Notes: generated by a model not told the origin, from the sequence alone. A stretch of DNA of 64,000 bases from Escherichia hormaechei_A (GCA_042434945.1 CP170191.1:3224001-3288000); one strand, 5' to 3'. Counted from the stretch's first letter, positions 50,088 to 61,500 are shown. Numbers and translations are program-made.

Positions 50088-51452
50088 TTGATTACACATA
50101 TTAGCCCGCTTGGCTCCATGGATATGTTGTCGCAGCTGGAAGTGGATATGCTTAAACGCACCGCCAGCAGCGACCTCTATCAACTGTTTCGCAACTGTTC
50201 ACTTGCCGTACTGAACTCCGGTAGTTTGACCGATAACAGCAAAGAATTGCTGTCTCGTTTTGAAAATTTCGATATTAACGTCTTGCGCCGTGAACGCGGC
50301 GTAAAGCTGGAACTGATTAATCCCCCGGAAGAGGCTTTTGTCGATGGGCGAATTATTCGCGCTTTGCAGGCCAACTTGTTCGCGGTCCTGCGTGACATTC
50401 TCTTCGTTTACGGGCAAATCCATAACACCGTTCGTTTTCCCAACCTGAATCTCGACAACTCCGTCCACATCACTAACCTGGTCTTTTCCATCTTGCGTAA
50501 CGCTCGCGCGCTGCATGTGGGTGAAGCGCCAAATATGGTGGTCTGCTGGGGCGGTCACTCAATTAACGAAAACGAGTATTTGTATGCCCGTCGCGTCGGA
50601 AACCAGCTGGGCCTGCGTGAGCTGAATATCTGCACCGGCTGTGGTCCGGGAGCGATGGAAGCGCCGATGAAAGGTGCTGCGGTCGGACACGCGCAGCAGC
50701 GTTACAAAGACAGTCGTTTTATTGGTATGACAGAGCCGTCGATTATCGCCGCTGAACCGCCTAACCCGCTGGTCAACGAATTGATCATCATGCCAGATAT
50801 CGAAAAACGTCTGGAAGCGTTTGTCCGTATCGCTCACGGTATCATTATCTTCCCTGGCGGTGTGGGTACGGCAGAAGAGTTGCTCTATTTGCTGGGAATT
50901 TTAATGAACCCGGCCAACAAAGATCAGGTTTTACCATTGATCCTCACCGGCCCGAAAGAGAGCGCCGACTACTTCCGCGTACTGGACGAGTTTGTCGTGC
51001 ATACGCTGGGTGAAAACGCGCGCCGCCATTACCGCATCATCATTGATGACGCCGCTGAAGTCGCTCGTCAGATGAAAAAATCGATGCCGCTGGTGAAAGA
51101 AAATCGCCGTGATACAGGCGATGCCTACAGCTTTAACTGGTCAATGCGCATTGCGCCAGATTTGCAAATGCCGTTTGAGCCGTCTCACGAGAATATGGCT
51201 AATCTGAAGCTTTACCCGGATCAACCTGTTGAAGTGCTGGCTGCCGACCTGCGCCGTGCGTTCTCCGGTATTGTGGCGGGTAACGTAAAAGAAGTCGGTA
51301 TTCGCGCCATTGAAGAGTTTGGTCCTTACAAAATCAACGGCGATAAAGAGATTATGCGTCGTATGGACGACCTGCTACAGGGTTTTGTTGCCCAGCATCG
51401 TATGAAGTTGCCAGGCTCAGCCTACATCCCTTGCTACGAAATCTGCACGTAA
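50088..51452 (+). CDS. ppnN: Pyrimidine/purine nucleotide 5'-monophosphate nucleosidase PpnN
   Basis: This 454-residue LOG-family enzyme (YgdH) cleaves nucleoside monophosphates to base and ribose 5-phosphate and is controlled by (p)ppGpp. The central LOG fold carries [20 protein letters not shown] and [18 protein letters not shown]- and C-terminal regulatory domains flank it. The start reads TTG at 50088 in this sequence, with AAGGAG upstream. It matches E. coli throughout. RelA, source of its effector, is also in the window. Confidence 0.96.
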
Positions 51453-51462
51453 TCTCCGCTCC

Positions 51463-51488
51463 CCCGGTGACGTTTGTTGCCGGGTTTT
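51463..51488 (+). terminator. Terminator after ppnN
   Basis: CCCGG and CCGGG pair around a 12-base loop and are followed by TTTT, ten bases after the ppnN stop. It is a modest rho-independent terminator. Confidence 0.6.
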
Positions 51489-52008
51489 CTCGTTTTTGGT
51501 CACTTACTCATCAACTCATTTCATTTGTTATATGAATGTTTCTTACCACCCTCACGCGACAAATATCATCACAGTTAATATGTCATACAATTTATGTTGC
51601 AACGCAAACGTTTCCCTATTTTCATAAACCGTATTTTATCGCTATGAAAAAGAAATTATCGCCATGATTAACTAAAAGTATTGATTTTTTCAGTTCAACC
51701 TACATATATTGCGCGCCCCGGAAGAAGTCAGATGTCGTTTAATGGGCAAATATTGCCCTTAAATTCTCTTTTACTTTTGATTTACAGAGTAAAGCGTTGG
51801 GATAATCTATCTTCCAAGTAGATTATTGTATTTGAGATCAAGATCACTGATAGATACATAACTTGTGTGTATCTTTCCGCCCTCAAATTATTACGGCGGT
51901 AAATGATTAAGCCATCGCCGATAGACAGATTTCATTTTTACGGTCAGGCACCTTCCCGGGCTGAACTGGCTAAAAGCTGAATTATTTGCATTCCTCCAGG
52001 AGAAATAG
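51489..52008 (+). promoter_or_regulatory. sdaC upstream region with candidate CRP site
   Basis: This 520-base AT-rich stretch has no gene. TTTGAGATCAAGATCACTGA at 51831-51850 fits the CRP pattern (TGTGA-N6-TCACA), in line with the known CRP dependence of sdaCB in E. coli. TACATAACTTGTGTGTATCT, from 51856, follows and may hold the promoter. GGAG at 51999-52002 is the ribosome site of sdaC. Confidence 0.55.
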
Positions 52009-53298
52009 ATGGAAACGACTCAAACCAGCACGATTGCGTCGAAAGACTCTCGTAGTGCCTGGCGCAAGACAGACACCATGTGGATGCTGGGCCTTTACGG
52101 CACGGCAATCGGCGCGGGCGTGCTGTTCCTGCCAATCAACGCCGGTGTTGGCGGTATGATCCCGCTGATCATCATGGCTATCCTTGCGTTCCCGATGACG
52201 TTTTTTGCTCACCGCGGCCTGACTCGCTTCGTACTGTCTGGTAAAAACCCGGGCGAAGACATCACCGAGGTTGTAGAAGAACACTTTGGTATTGGCGCAG
52301 GTAAACTGATTACCCTGCTCTACTTCTTCGCTATCTACCCGATCCTGCTGGTTTATAGCGTGGCAATCACCAATACCGTTGAAAGCTTCATGTCTCACCA
52401 GCTGGGTATGACGCCACCGCCGCGTGCGATTCTGTCGCTGATCCTGATCGTGGGTATGATGACCATCGTTCGCTTCGGTGAGCAGATGATCGTTAAAGCG
52501 ATGAGTATTCTGGTATTCCCGTTTGTTGGCGTACTGATGCTGCTGGCTCTGTACCTGATCCCGCAGTGGAACGGCGCTGCACTGGAAACGCTGTCTCTGG
52601 ACACTGCATCTGCAACCGGAAACGGTCTGTGGATGACCCTGTGGCTGGCAATTCCGGTAATGGTGTTCTCGTTCAACCACTCTCCGATCATCTCTTCTTT
52701 CGCCGTTGCGAAGCGTGAAGAGTACGGCGATATGGCAGAACAGAAATGCTCGAAGATCCTGGCATTCGCACACATCATGATGGTGCTGACCGTAATGTTC
52801 TTCGTCTTCAGCTGTGTACTGAGCCTGACTCCGGCAGACCTGGCTGCGGCTAAAGAGCAGAACATCTCGATTCTGTCTTACCTGGCTAACCACTTTAACG
52901 CACCGGTTATCGCGTGGATGGCTCCGATTATCGCGATTATCGCTATCACCAAATCCTTCCTCGGTCACTACCTGGGCGCACGTGAAGGCTTCAACGGTAT
53001 GGTGATTAAATCTCTGCGTGGTAAAGGTAAGTCTATCGAAATCAACAAGCTGAACCGTATCACTGCGCTGTTCATGCTGGTAACGACCTGGATTGTTGCC
53101 ACCCTGAACCCGAGCATCCTGGGTATGATTGAAACCCTGGGCGGTCCAATCATCGCGATGATCCTGTTCCTGATGCCGATGTACGCAATTCAGAAAGTAC
53201 CGGCAATGCGTAAGTACAGCGGTCACATCAGCAACGTATTCGTTGTCGTGATGGGTCTGATTGCAATCTCCGCAATCTTCTACTCTCTGTTCAGCTAA
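52009..53298 (+). CDS. sdaC: Serine:H+ symporter SdaC
   Basis: This 429-residue inner-membrane carrier of the HAAAP family has 11 hydrophobic helices and imports L-serine with protons. The first helix WMLGLYGTAIGAGVLFLPIN carries the unwound GxG site of the fold. GAREGFNGMVIKSLRG is a conserved loop. It precedes sdaB by 57 bases, so serine uptake and deamination are linked. It matches E. coli. Confidence 0.97.
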   Translation: METTQTSTIASKDSRSAWRKTDTMWMLGLYGTAIGAGVLFLPINAGVGGMIPLIIMAILAFPMTFFAHRGLTRFVLSGKNPGEDITEVVEEHFGIGAGKLITLLYFFAIYPILLVYSVAITNTVESFMSHQLGMTPPPRAILSLILIVGMMTIVRFGEQMIVKAMSILVFPFVGVLMLLALYLIPQWNGAALETLSLDTASATGNGLWMTLWLAIPVMVFSFNHSPIISSFAVAKREEYGDMAEQKCSKILAFAHIMMVLTVMFFVFSCVLSLTPADLAAAKEQNISILSYLANHFNAPVIAWMAPIIAIIAITKSFLGHYLGAREGFNGMVIKSLRGKGKSIEINKLNRITALFMLVTTWIVATLNPSILGMIETLGGPIIAMILFLMPMYAIQKVPAMRKYSGHISNVFVVVMGLIAISAIFYSLFS

Positions 53299-53306
53299 GT
53301 CCTTTC

Positions 53307-53326
53307 GCGCCGCTTTCGGGCGGCGC
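53307..53326 (+). promoter_or_regulatory. Intercistronic hairpin sdaC-sdaB
   Basis: GCGCCGC, six bases, GCGGCGC form a stable stem shortly after the sdaC stop, without a full T-run (TTCCTCC follows). It may reduce sdaB expression relative to sdaC or protect the sdaC message. Confidence 0.5.
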
Positions 53327-53355
53327 TTCCTCCGTTTTAACGCGATGTATTTCCT

Positions 53356-54722
53356 ATGATTAGCGTATTCGATATTTTCAAAATCGGCATTGGCCCTTCC
53401 AGTTCTCATACCGTTGGACCAATGAAAGCGGGTAAACAATTTACCGACGATCTGATTGCCCGTAACCTGCTTAAAGACGTGACCCGCGTGGTGGTTGACG
53501 TGTACGGCTCGCTCTCTCTGACCGGTAAAGGCCACCACACTGATATCGCCATTATTATGGGCCTGGCGGGTAACCTGCCGGATACCGTGGATATCGATTC
53601 CATCCCCAGTTTTATTCAGGATGTGAATACTCATGGTCGCCTGATGCTGGCAAACGGTCAGCATGAAGTGGAGTTCCCGGTTGATCAGTGCATGAACTTC
53701 CACGCCGACAACCTTTCTCTGCATGAAAACGGTATGCGCATTACCGCGCTGGCGGGCGATAAAGTCGTTTACAGCCAGACTTACTACTCTATTGGCGGTG
53801 GCTTTATCGTTGATGAAGAGCATTTTGGCCAGCAGGATAGCCACCGGTTGAAGTTCCTTATCCGTACAGTTCAGCAGCCGATCTGCAAAAACATTGTCAG
53901 GAAACCGGGCTGTCACTCTCTGGCCTGATGATGAAAAACGAGCTGGCGCTGCACAGCAAAGAAGAGCTGGAACAGCACCTGGCGAACGTCTGGGAAGTCA
54001 TGCGCGGCGGTATTGAGCGCGGTATTTCCACCGAAGGCGTGTTGCCTGGCAAACTGCGCGTTCCACGCCGTGCTGCGGCACTACGCCGGATGCTGGTCAG
54101 CCAGGATAAAACCACCACTGACCCGATGGCGGTTGTTGACTGGATCAACATGTTTGCACTGGCAGTGAACGAAGAGAACGCTGCTGGCGGTCGCGTGGTG
54201 ACTGCGCCGACTAACGGTGCGTGCGGGATTATCCCGGCAGTTCTGGCGTACTACGACAAGTTTATCCGCGAAGTGAACGCTAACTCACTGGCTCGTTACC
54301 TGCTGGTAGCCAGCGCCATTGGTTCTCTTTATAAGATGAACGCGTCGATTTCTGGTGCTGAAGTGGGTTGCCAGGGTGAAGTTGGCGTGGCGTGCTCAAT
54401 GGCGGCGGCTGGTCTGGCAGAACTATTAGGCGCAAGCCCGGCGCAGGTGTGCATCGCGGCGGAAATCGCCATGGAGCACAACCTCGGTCTGACGTGTGAC
54501 CCGGTCGCCGGACAGGTACAGGTGCCATGCATCGAGCGTAACGCCATTGCGGCAGTAAAAGCGGTGAACGCCGCACGTATGGCGCTGCGCCGTACCAGCG
54601 AGCCGCGCGTCTGCCTCGATAAAGTTATCGAAACCATGTACGAAACAGGTAAAGATATGAACGCCAAGTACCGCGAAACCTCTCGCGGCGGCCTGGCAAT
54701 GAAGATCGTTGCCTGCGATTAA
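53356..54722 (+). pseudogene. sdaB: sdaB L-serine deaminase II, single frameshift
   Basis: This iron-sulfur enzyme converts serine to pyruvate and ammonia. The 5' frame (MISVFDIFKIGIGPSSSHTV to HFGQQDS) and the 3' frame (ETGLSLSGLMMKNELALHSK in part, to LAMKIVACD) together make the whole 455-residue protein. One G is missing near 53842 (GATAGCCACCGG where E. coli has GATAGCGCACCGG). The first frame then ends at 53926. Cluster cysteines lie in the second part. As written two fragments result; a single-base sequencing error is an equally good explanation. Confidence 0.88.
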
Positions 54723-54731
54723 TCGCTCTCC

Positions 54732-54756
54732 AGAGGCCTCGTTTTGCGAGGCCTCT
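54732..54756 (+). terminator. Rho-independent terminator after sdaB
   Basis: AGAGGCCTCG, a short TTTTG-type loop, CGAGGCCTCT form a 10-bp stem ten bases after the sdaB stop, followed by TCCGATTTCCT. It ends the sdaCB operon. Confidence 0.75.
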
Positions 54757-54816
54757 TCCGATTTCCTCATCCAGCCGTAGCCTGTTCCGGCATCGAATGT
54801 TACCCTTATCGCCTGA

Positions 54817-55591
<775 letters not shown>

Positions 55592-55608
55592 AACAACTAC
55601 ACGATTTT

Positions 55609-55638
55609 GTAGGCCCGGTAAGCGCAGCGCCACCGGGC
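55609..55638. repeat. REP element between xni and rlmM
   Basis: GTAGGCCCGGTAAGCGCAGC, then GCCACCGGGC, is one unit of the Enterobacter-like REP type, between two convergent genes. The whole gap is only 57 bases; in E. coli K-12 the fucose genes stand here. Confidence 0.8.
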
Positions 55639-55648
55639 GTTACAAACG

Positions 55649-56749
55649 TTATCGCTCGTCGCGACGACCACCCACCGCAGCCCAGATGCGGCGGACGTGC
55701 ACCGTCACTTCTTCGCGATCGTGATACAACTGCCGCGCCTGAATCTGAGCATTTATGCCATGTTCATCAAGCTGTGCCTGAATATACGCCAGATTGTGTG
55801 ACACTTCTTCGTAGCGTTTTTTCATCGGCAGTTTGAGGTTGAAAATGGTTTCACGGCACCAGCCATTAACCAGCCACTGCGCCATCAATGCCGCAACTTT
55901 CGCCGGTTTTTCAACCATATCGCATACCATCCAGGAGATATTGCTGCGCGTCGGACGGAATTTGAAACCGTCTTCCCGCAGCCACGTCACCTGTCCGGTA
56001 TCCATCAGACTTTGCGCCATCGGGCCGTTGTCGACGGAATAAACCCACATGTTGCGCTTCACCAGTTGGTAGGTCCAGCCGCCAGGGCAAGCGCCTAAAT
56101 CCACCGCCCACATCCCGTTCGCCAGGCGTTCATCCCACTCATCCGCAGGAATAAACACATGAAATGCCTCTTCCAGTTTGAGCGTGGAACGACTCGGCGC
56201 ATCTGCCGGAAATTTCAGGCGCGGAATGCCCATATAGAACGGCGAATTATTGTTGCTGTATGAGTAACCGGTATAGCAGCAGCCTGGTGCAATAAAGAAT
56301 ACATGCACAACCGGACGCTTCGGCGTTTCATAGTTCGCCAGCACCCCGGCATCGCGCAAGGCAGCGCGTAGCGGAACAGTAAATTTACGGCAGAATTTCA
56401 GTAACTCTTTGCTTTCGTTGGTATCGGCAACTTCAACACGCAGTTCACCACCCTTCTCTACTACGCCCTGTAACATGCCGACAATGGGGGTAATACGATC
56501 TTCTGGCGGCAAATGCTGCAGGAGTTCCCCCACCACAAACCACTGGCGGGCAAAAATTAATGAACTGAACGGCAGCTCACGGATTAACTTATCGCCATCA
56601 TCAGGTTGATAACATTCATAAATGACATAACCCGCATTCTCTTTCACGCGGGCAAAACCGAAAATTTCCCGCTGGCCGGCTTTATCGGTAATTTCTGCGG
56701 CGCACTCTTTTTCAAAGCCCGGACGGCACAGCAATACAACCTTATTCAT
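55649..56749 (-). CDS. rlmM: 23S rRNA (cytidine(2498)-2'-O)-methyltransferase RlmM
   Basis: This 366-residue SAM-dependent enzyme methylates C2498 in 23S rRNA. An N-terminal THUMP domain (about 1-150) is followed by a Rossmann domain with [20 protein letters not shown] and the catalytic Asp/Lys elements [14 protein letters not shown] and [14 protein letters not shown]. The start overlaps ygdD by eight bases. It matches E. coli. Confidence 0.98.
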
Positions 56750-57137
56750 GACTTACGCCCTTGCGCTTTAAACGGATAGCACCAACTAACATTAACGCCC
56801 AGCCCGCGAGGAAGCTCACGCCGCCAACCGGAGTGACAAACGCCCACAAACGCAGATGGGACAGCGCCAGGCAATAAAGGCTGCCGCTGAACAACACCGT
56901 GCCTAACGCGAGGAAAACGCTACTCCAGTAAAACCAGATACTGATGCGACGCTGCATTGCCACCGCCAGACCTAAGATCGCCAGCGTATGAAACGCCTGG
57001 TATTCGAGGCCGGTCTGGATCCAGCCCATCTCAACGGCCCCCATGGTTTTACTTAACACATGCGCGCCAAAAGCGCCCAGAGCCACAAAAATGAAGCCGC
57101 TAATGGCGGCGAAAATCAGCATAAAACGGCTGGTCAT
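56742..57137 (-). CDS. ygdD: Inner membrane protein YgdD (DUF423)
   Basis: This 131-residue protein has four hydrophobic helices and carries the DUF423 marks [17 protein letters not shown] and [13 protein letters not shown]. It sits 18 bases after gcvA on the same strand and overlaps rlmM, so it may be cotranscribed with both. The function is not known. Confidence 0.94.
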
Positions 57138-57155
57138 GGTCGTACCCTACGTAAA

Positions 57156-58073
57156 TTATTGTTCATAACGAAAGCGGAATTTTTCTTGTTCAGCAGCGGC
57201 TTTCGCCAGGATCCATTGGCGAAAGGCGGCTATTTTACCCAGTTCTGCCTGACTGTCATGACAAACCAGATAAAAAGCATTTTTACTGACCAGAACATCA
57301 TTAAACGGGCAAACAAGACGTCCGGCCTCGATTTCAGATTGCGCCATCACGTTATTTGCCAGCGCCACTCCCTGCCCGTGGATAGCCGCTTGCAGCACCA
57401 TGGCGCTATGGCTAAAAATTGGCCCTTGCTGAACGTTGATATGATTTAACCCCAACTGTCGGGTATATGTCTGCCAGTCACGGCGCGAAGCATCATGTAA
57501 TAACGTATGTTTAGCCAGATCTTCCGGTGTCTTCAAGGGTTTTTCGCCAGTCAGCAGTAGCGGCGAACACACCGGCAATAAATATTCGGCGTACAGTTTT
57601 TCCACCCGTAGCCCCGGCCAGTTGCCCCGACCATAAAATATCGCCACATCAACATCATCCGCCAGCTTATCTTCCTGACGATCAACCGCCTGGATTCGAA
57701 CGTCAATTCCCGGATAAGCTGAATTAAAGCTGGAAAGTCGCGGAACCAACCAATGAATGGCGAAACTGGGGAGTAAACTGACCGTCAACGCCCCCTTGGC
57801 GCTACGGGCCTGGAGTTTACGCGTCGCTTCGGTTAATTGCGAAAATATCTCTTTGATATCGAGGAAATAGCTTTGCCCTTCCTCGGTCAGCAGGAGTGAA
57901 CGATTACGGCGGCGGAACAGTTTTAGCCCCAAAAAATCCTCAAGAGACTTGATTTGATGACTTACTGCGGCTTGGGTCACAAAAAGCTCTTCTGCTGCGC
58001 GAGTGAAACTTAAATGGCGTGCTGCGGCATCAAAAACTCGTAAGGCATTTAGCGGTGGTAATCGTTTAGACAT
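57156..58073 (-). CDS. gcvA: Glycine cleavage system regulator GcvA
   Basis: This 305-residue LysR-type regulator activates gcvTHP with glycine, represses it with purines (with GcvR), and activates gcvB. The helix-turn-helix is at about 20-40 (LSFTRAAEELFVTQAAVSHQ), followed by LEDFLGLKLFRRRNRSLLLT. The effector domain starts near 95. The gene is divergent from gcvB; the 128-base gap holds the GcvA operators. Confidence 0.97.
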   Translation of the reverse strand: MSKRLPPLNALRVFDAAARHLSFTRAAEELFVTQAAVSHQIKSLEDFLGLKLFRRRNRSLLLTEEGQSYFLDIKEIFSQLTEATRKLQARSAKGALTVSLLPSFAIHWLVPRLSSFNSAYPGIDVRIQAVDRQEDKLADDVDVAIFYGRGNWPGLRVEKLYAEYLLPVCSPLLLTGEKPLKTPEDLAKHTLLHDASRRDWQTYTRQLGLNHINVQQGPIFSHSAMVLQAAIHGQGVALANNVMAQSEIEAGRLVCPFNDVLVSKNAFYLVCHDSQAELGKIAAFRQWILAKAAAEQEKFRFRYEQ

Positions 58074-58166
58074 GGCTATTAAACTTTGATGTTAAATGAA
58101 TTTAACAATTAGATCACACTATGTAACCTATTAGTTTTTTTAATCTGAGCCATTATAAATTGTCCG

Positions 58167-58195
58167 TTGAGCTTCTACCAGCAAATACCTATAGT
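58167..58195 (+). promoter_or_regulatory. gcvB promoter
   Basis: TTGAGC (58167-58172), a 17-base spacer and TATAGT (58190-58195) make a good sigma-70 promoter. The RNA start at 58202 is six bases after the -10 box. GcvA binding sites are expected just upstream, toward gcvA. Confidence 0.8.
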
Positions 58196-58201
58196 GGCGG
58201 C

Positions 58202-58407
58202 ACTTCCTGAGCCGGAACGAAAAGTTTTATCGGAATGCGTGTTCTGGTGAACTTTTGGCTTACGGTTGTGATGTTGTGTTGTTGTGTTTGCAATTGGTCT
58301 GCGATTCAGACCATGGTAGCAAAGCTACCTTTTTTCACTTCCTGTACATTTACCCTGTCTGTCCATAGTGATTAATGTAGCACCGCCTAATTGCGGTGCT
58401 TTTTTTT
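58202..58407 (+). ncRNA. gcvB: GcvB small RNA
   Basis: This Hfq-dependent RNA of 206 bases represses many amino-acid and peptide transport genes (such as dppA and oppA). It starts ACTTCCTGAGCCGGAACG. The GU-rich R1 seed region TTGTGATGTTGTGTTGTTGT lies at about 58265-58285. It ends in the terminator GCACCGCCTAATTGCGGTGC with eight T residues. Position next to gcvA and sequence match E. coli. Confidence 0.98.
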
Positions 58408-58423
58408 ACCTTGCGATCGCGAA

Positions 58424-58651
58424 TTACTGATCCAGTTCGACCATCTCTTTCACGTCAGTACGGTTGATCTGCTGTTTGTTGCCATTAGCGTCTTTATACG
58501 AAATCATACCGGTATCGTTATCAGTCTGTGGTTTGCCGTCAGAGACGATGGTACGTCCGTCATTGGTGTGCATCACATAGTTCGAACCGGAACAGGCGCT
58601 CAGGGCAAAAGTCAGCATACAGGCAGAAATAATTGCGGCAGTCTTTTTCAT
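58424..58651 (-). CDS. ygdI: Lipoprotein YgdI (DUF903)
   Basis: This is a 75-residue outer-membrane lipoprotein precursor. The signal peptide ends in the lipobox LSAC (Cys20). The mature part SGSNYVMHTNDGRTIVSDG and the tail NRTDVKEMVELD are the DUF903/SH3-like pattern. The start is the second of two adjacent ATGs (58649-58651); the first gives one extra Met. It converges on the gcvB terminator. The function is not known. Confidence 0.93.
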   Translation of the reverse strand: MKKTAAIISACMLTFALSACSGSNYVMHTNDGRTIVSDGKPQTDNDTGMISYKDANGNKQQINRTDVKEMVELDQ

Positions 58652-58842
58652 CATCTTCTCCTTAAAGCGATTAATAAATCTTAATAGTATTGATTAACAG
58701 GCTAAAATTAACGCCTAACACTATTCAGCATATGTTACTTACGCGGCTTCGCCAGGATATCCAGATAATTCTGATGGTTAGCACTCTCCTTGTATCAAAG
58801 TGAATTTTGCGTCACGATCGGTGCATCAAGCCGAGGAGTACC

Positions 58843-60048
58843 ATGAACGTTTTTAATCCCGCGCAGTTTCGCGCCCAGTTTCCCGCACTACAGGATGCGG
58901 GCGTCTATCTCGACAGCGCCGCGACCGCGCTTAAACCTGAAGCCGTGGTTGAAGCCACCCAACAGTTTTACAGTCTGAGCGCCGGAAACGTCCATCGCAG
59001 CCAGTTTGCCGAAGCCCAACGCCTGACCGCGCGTTATGAAGCTGCACGAGAGAAAGTGGCGCAATTACTGAATGCACCGGATGATAAAACTATCGTCTGG
59101 ACGCGCGGCACCACTGAATCCATCAACATGGTGGCACAATGCTATGCGCGTCCGCGTCTGCAACCGGGCGATGAGATTATTGTCAGCGTGGCAGAACACC
59201 ACGCCAACCTCGTCCCCTGGCTGATGGTCGCCCAACAAACTGGAGCCAAAGTGGTGAAATTGCCGCTTAATGCGCAGCGACTGCCGGATGTCGATTTGTT
59301 GCCAGAACTGATTACTCCCCGTAGTCGGATTCTGGCGTTGGGTCAGATGTCGAACGTTACTGGCGGTTGCCCGGATCTGGCGCGAGCGATTACCTTTGCT
59401 CATTCAGCCGGGATGGTGGTGATGGTTGATGGTGCTCAGGGGGCAGTGCATTTCCCCGCGGATGTTCAGCAACTGGATATTGATTTCTATGCTTTTTCAG
59501 GTCACAAACTGTATGGCCCGACAGGTATCGGCGTGCTGTATGGTAAATCAGAACTGCTGGAGGCGATGTCGCCCTGGCTGGGCGGCGGCAAAATGGTTCA
59601 CGAAGTGAGTTTTGACGGCTTCACGACTCAATCTGCGCCGTGGAAACTGGAAGCTGGAACGCCAAATGTCGCTGGTGTCATAGGATTAAGCGCGGCGCTG
59701 GAATGGCTGGCAGATTACGATATCAACCAGGCCGAAAGCTGGAGCCGTAGCTTAGCAACGCTGGCGGAAGATGCGCTGGCGAAACGTCCCGGCTTTCGTT
59801 CATTCCGCTGCCAGGATTCCAGCCTGCTGGCCTTTGATTTTGCTGGCGTTCATCATAGCGATATGGTGACGCTGCTGGCGGAGTACGGTATTGCCCTGCG
59901 GGCCGGGCAGCATTGCGCTCAGCCGCTACTGGCAGAATTAGGCGTAACCGGCACACTGCGCGCCTCTTTTGCGCCATATAATACAAAGAGTGATGTGGAT
60001 GCGCTGGTGAATGCCGTTGACCGCGCGCTGGAATTATTGGTGGATTAA
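58843..60048 (+). CDS. csdA: Cysteine desulfurase CsdA
   Basis: This 401-residue class V aminotransferase-fold enzyme takes sulfur from cysteine (sulfinate) and passes it to CsdE. The PLP lysine is in [17 protein letters not shown] (about residue 222). The acceptor Cys358 is in [11 protein letters not shown]. The start is the ATG at 58843 with GAGGAG upstream; the longer open frame has no support. It shares one base with csdE. TcdA, which uses this sulfur system, is the next gene on the other strand. Confidence 0.98.
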
Positions 60049-60491
60049 TGACAAACCCGCAATTCGCCGGACATCCGTTCGGCACAACCGTAACCGCAGA
60101 AACGTTACGCAATACCTTCGCACCGTTGACGCAATGGGAAGATAAATATCGCCAGTTGATCATGCTGGGGAAACAGCTTCCGGCATTGCCAGACGAGTTA
60201 AAAGCGCAGGCTAAAGAGATTGCCGGATGCGAAAACCGCGTCTGGCTGGGATATACAGTGGCTGAAAACGGCAAAATGCATTTCTTTGGCGACAGCGAAG
60301 GGCGCATTGTGCGCGGCCTGCTGGCGGTGTTGTTGACTGCCGTTGAGGGGAAAACCGCCGCCGAGTTGCAGGCACAGTCACCACTGGCATTGTTTGATGA
60401 GCTGGGATTACGTGCGCAGCTTAGCGCCTCACGCAGCCAGGGGTTAAATGCGTTAAGCGAGGCGATTATCGCTGCGACGAAGCAGGTTTAA
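60048..60491 (+). CDS. csdE: Sulfur acceptor protein CsdE
   Basis: This 147-residue SufE-like acceptor stimulates CsdA and carries persulfide on Cys61 in [12 protein letters not shown]. The fold pattern [20 protein letters not shown] follows. The start is coupled to csdA (TAATG). It works with CsdA and TcdA in making ct6A in tRNA. Confidence 0.97.
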
Positions 60492-60503
60492 GCACAGAAC
60501 CGG

Positions 60504-60533
60504 GTCGGATAAGACGTTCGCGTCTCATCCGAC
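60504..60533. repeat. REP element between csdE and tcdA (E. coli type)
   Basis: GTCGGATAAGACGTTCGCGT, then CTCATCCGAC, is a palindromic unit of the E. coli type in the 50-base convergent gap. It probably also ends both messages. Confidence 0.8.
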
Positions 60534-60541
60534 CTGATTGT

Positions 60542-61348
60542 TTAACCCTGACGCGCCGCTTTCGCCATCATCTTCTTCAGCGCATGAGAAACCGCAACAA
60601 ACCCAAAGGTGGCGGTCACCATCGTTGCCGCGCCAAATCCAGATGCACAATCCATCCGCTTCGGCCCTTCTGCCGTGGCTTTCATCGCACACACCGTACC
60701 GTCTGACTGCGGGTACACCAGCGCTTCAGTAGAAAACACGCAATCCACGCCGAGCTTACCTTTACTGTTTTTCACTACGCCAAAATCGCTTTTCAGGCGC
60801 TCGCGCAACTTCGCCGCCAGCGGGTCCTGAATCGTTTTCGCCAGATCGGTAACCTGAATCTGCGTCGGATCAATCTGCCCACCCGCGCCACCGGTTGTGA
60901 CCAGTGGGATTTTATTGCGCCGACAATAAGCAATCAGCGCCGCTTTGGGCCGTACACTATCAATGGCATCAATCACGTACGAATAACCCACGCTCATATA
61001 CTGCGCTACGTTATCCGGCGTCACGAAATCATCCACCACCGTTACACGGCACTCCGGGTTAATCTGGCGAATACGCTCCGCCATAACTTCCGCTTTTGCC
61101 AGCCCAACGTTATCGCGCAGGGCATGAATTTGCCGATTGGTATTGGTGACGCACACATCATCCATATCGATAAGCGTGATTGCGCCAATCCCCGTGCGCG
61201 CCAGCGCTTCCGCCGCCCAGGAACCGACACCACCGATACCAACCACACAAATATGCGCGTCAGCAAACAGTTGCAACGCTTTTTCACCATACAGACGCGC
61301 TGTGCCACCAAAACGCTGACGCCATGCATCACTAATTACCACAGACAT
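60542..61348 (-). CDS. tcdA: tRNA threonylcarbamoyladenosine dehydratase TcdA
   Basis: This 268-residue E1-like enzyme (CsdL/YgdL) closes t6A37 of tRNA to cyclic ct6A with ATP. The ATP motif is VGIGGVGSWAAEALART (about residues 35-51). It also has NRQIHALRDNVGLAKAEVM and DAIDSVRPKAALIAYC. A hydrophobic C-terminal segment may bind membrane. It stands opposite csdE, its partner system. Confidence 0.97.
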   Translation of the reverse strand: MSVVISDAWRQRFGGTARLYGEKALQLFADAHICVVGIGGVGSWAAEALARTGIGAITLIDMDDVCVTNTNRQIHALRDNVGLAKAEVMAERIRQINPECRVTVVDDFVTPDNVAQYMSVGYSYVIDAIDSVRPKAALIAYCRRNKIPLVTTGGAGGQIDPTQIQVTDLAKTIQDPLAAKLRERLKSDFGVVKNSKGKLGVDCVFSTEALVYPQSDGTVCAMKATAEGPKRMDCASGFGAATMVTATFGFVAVSHALKKMMAKAARQG

Positions 61349-61400
61349 AGCACCTCAGAATTAAAAAGGGCGAGGTTATCCCTCACCCTAAACGCATAAA

Positions 61401-61500
61401 TGCCTGATGCGCTACGCTTATCAGGCCTACATAACTCCTGCAATATTTTGGATTTGCATGATTTGTAGGCCGGATAAGGCGTTCACGCCGCATCCGGCAT
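61401..61500. repeat. BIME: two REP units between tcdA and mltA (E. coli type)
   Basis: A unit TGCCTGATGCGCTACGCTTA, then TCAGGCCTAC (61401-61430), and an opposite-type unit GTAGGCCGGATAAGGCGTTC, then ACGCCGCATCCGGC (61465-61498), form a mosaic of E. coli Y/Z-like REPs. They lie in the 238-base gap downstream of mltA. Confidence 0.85.

Noticed and set aside
51982..53916. Long open frame of 644 codons on the - strand opposite sdaC and sdaB
   Set aside because: It is rich in His, Arg, Gln and Asn with no domain pattern and mirrors the codon usage of the well-supported genes on the + strand.
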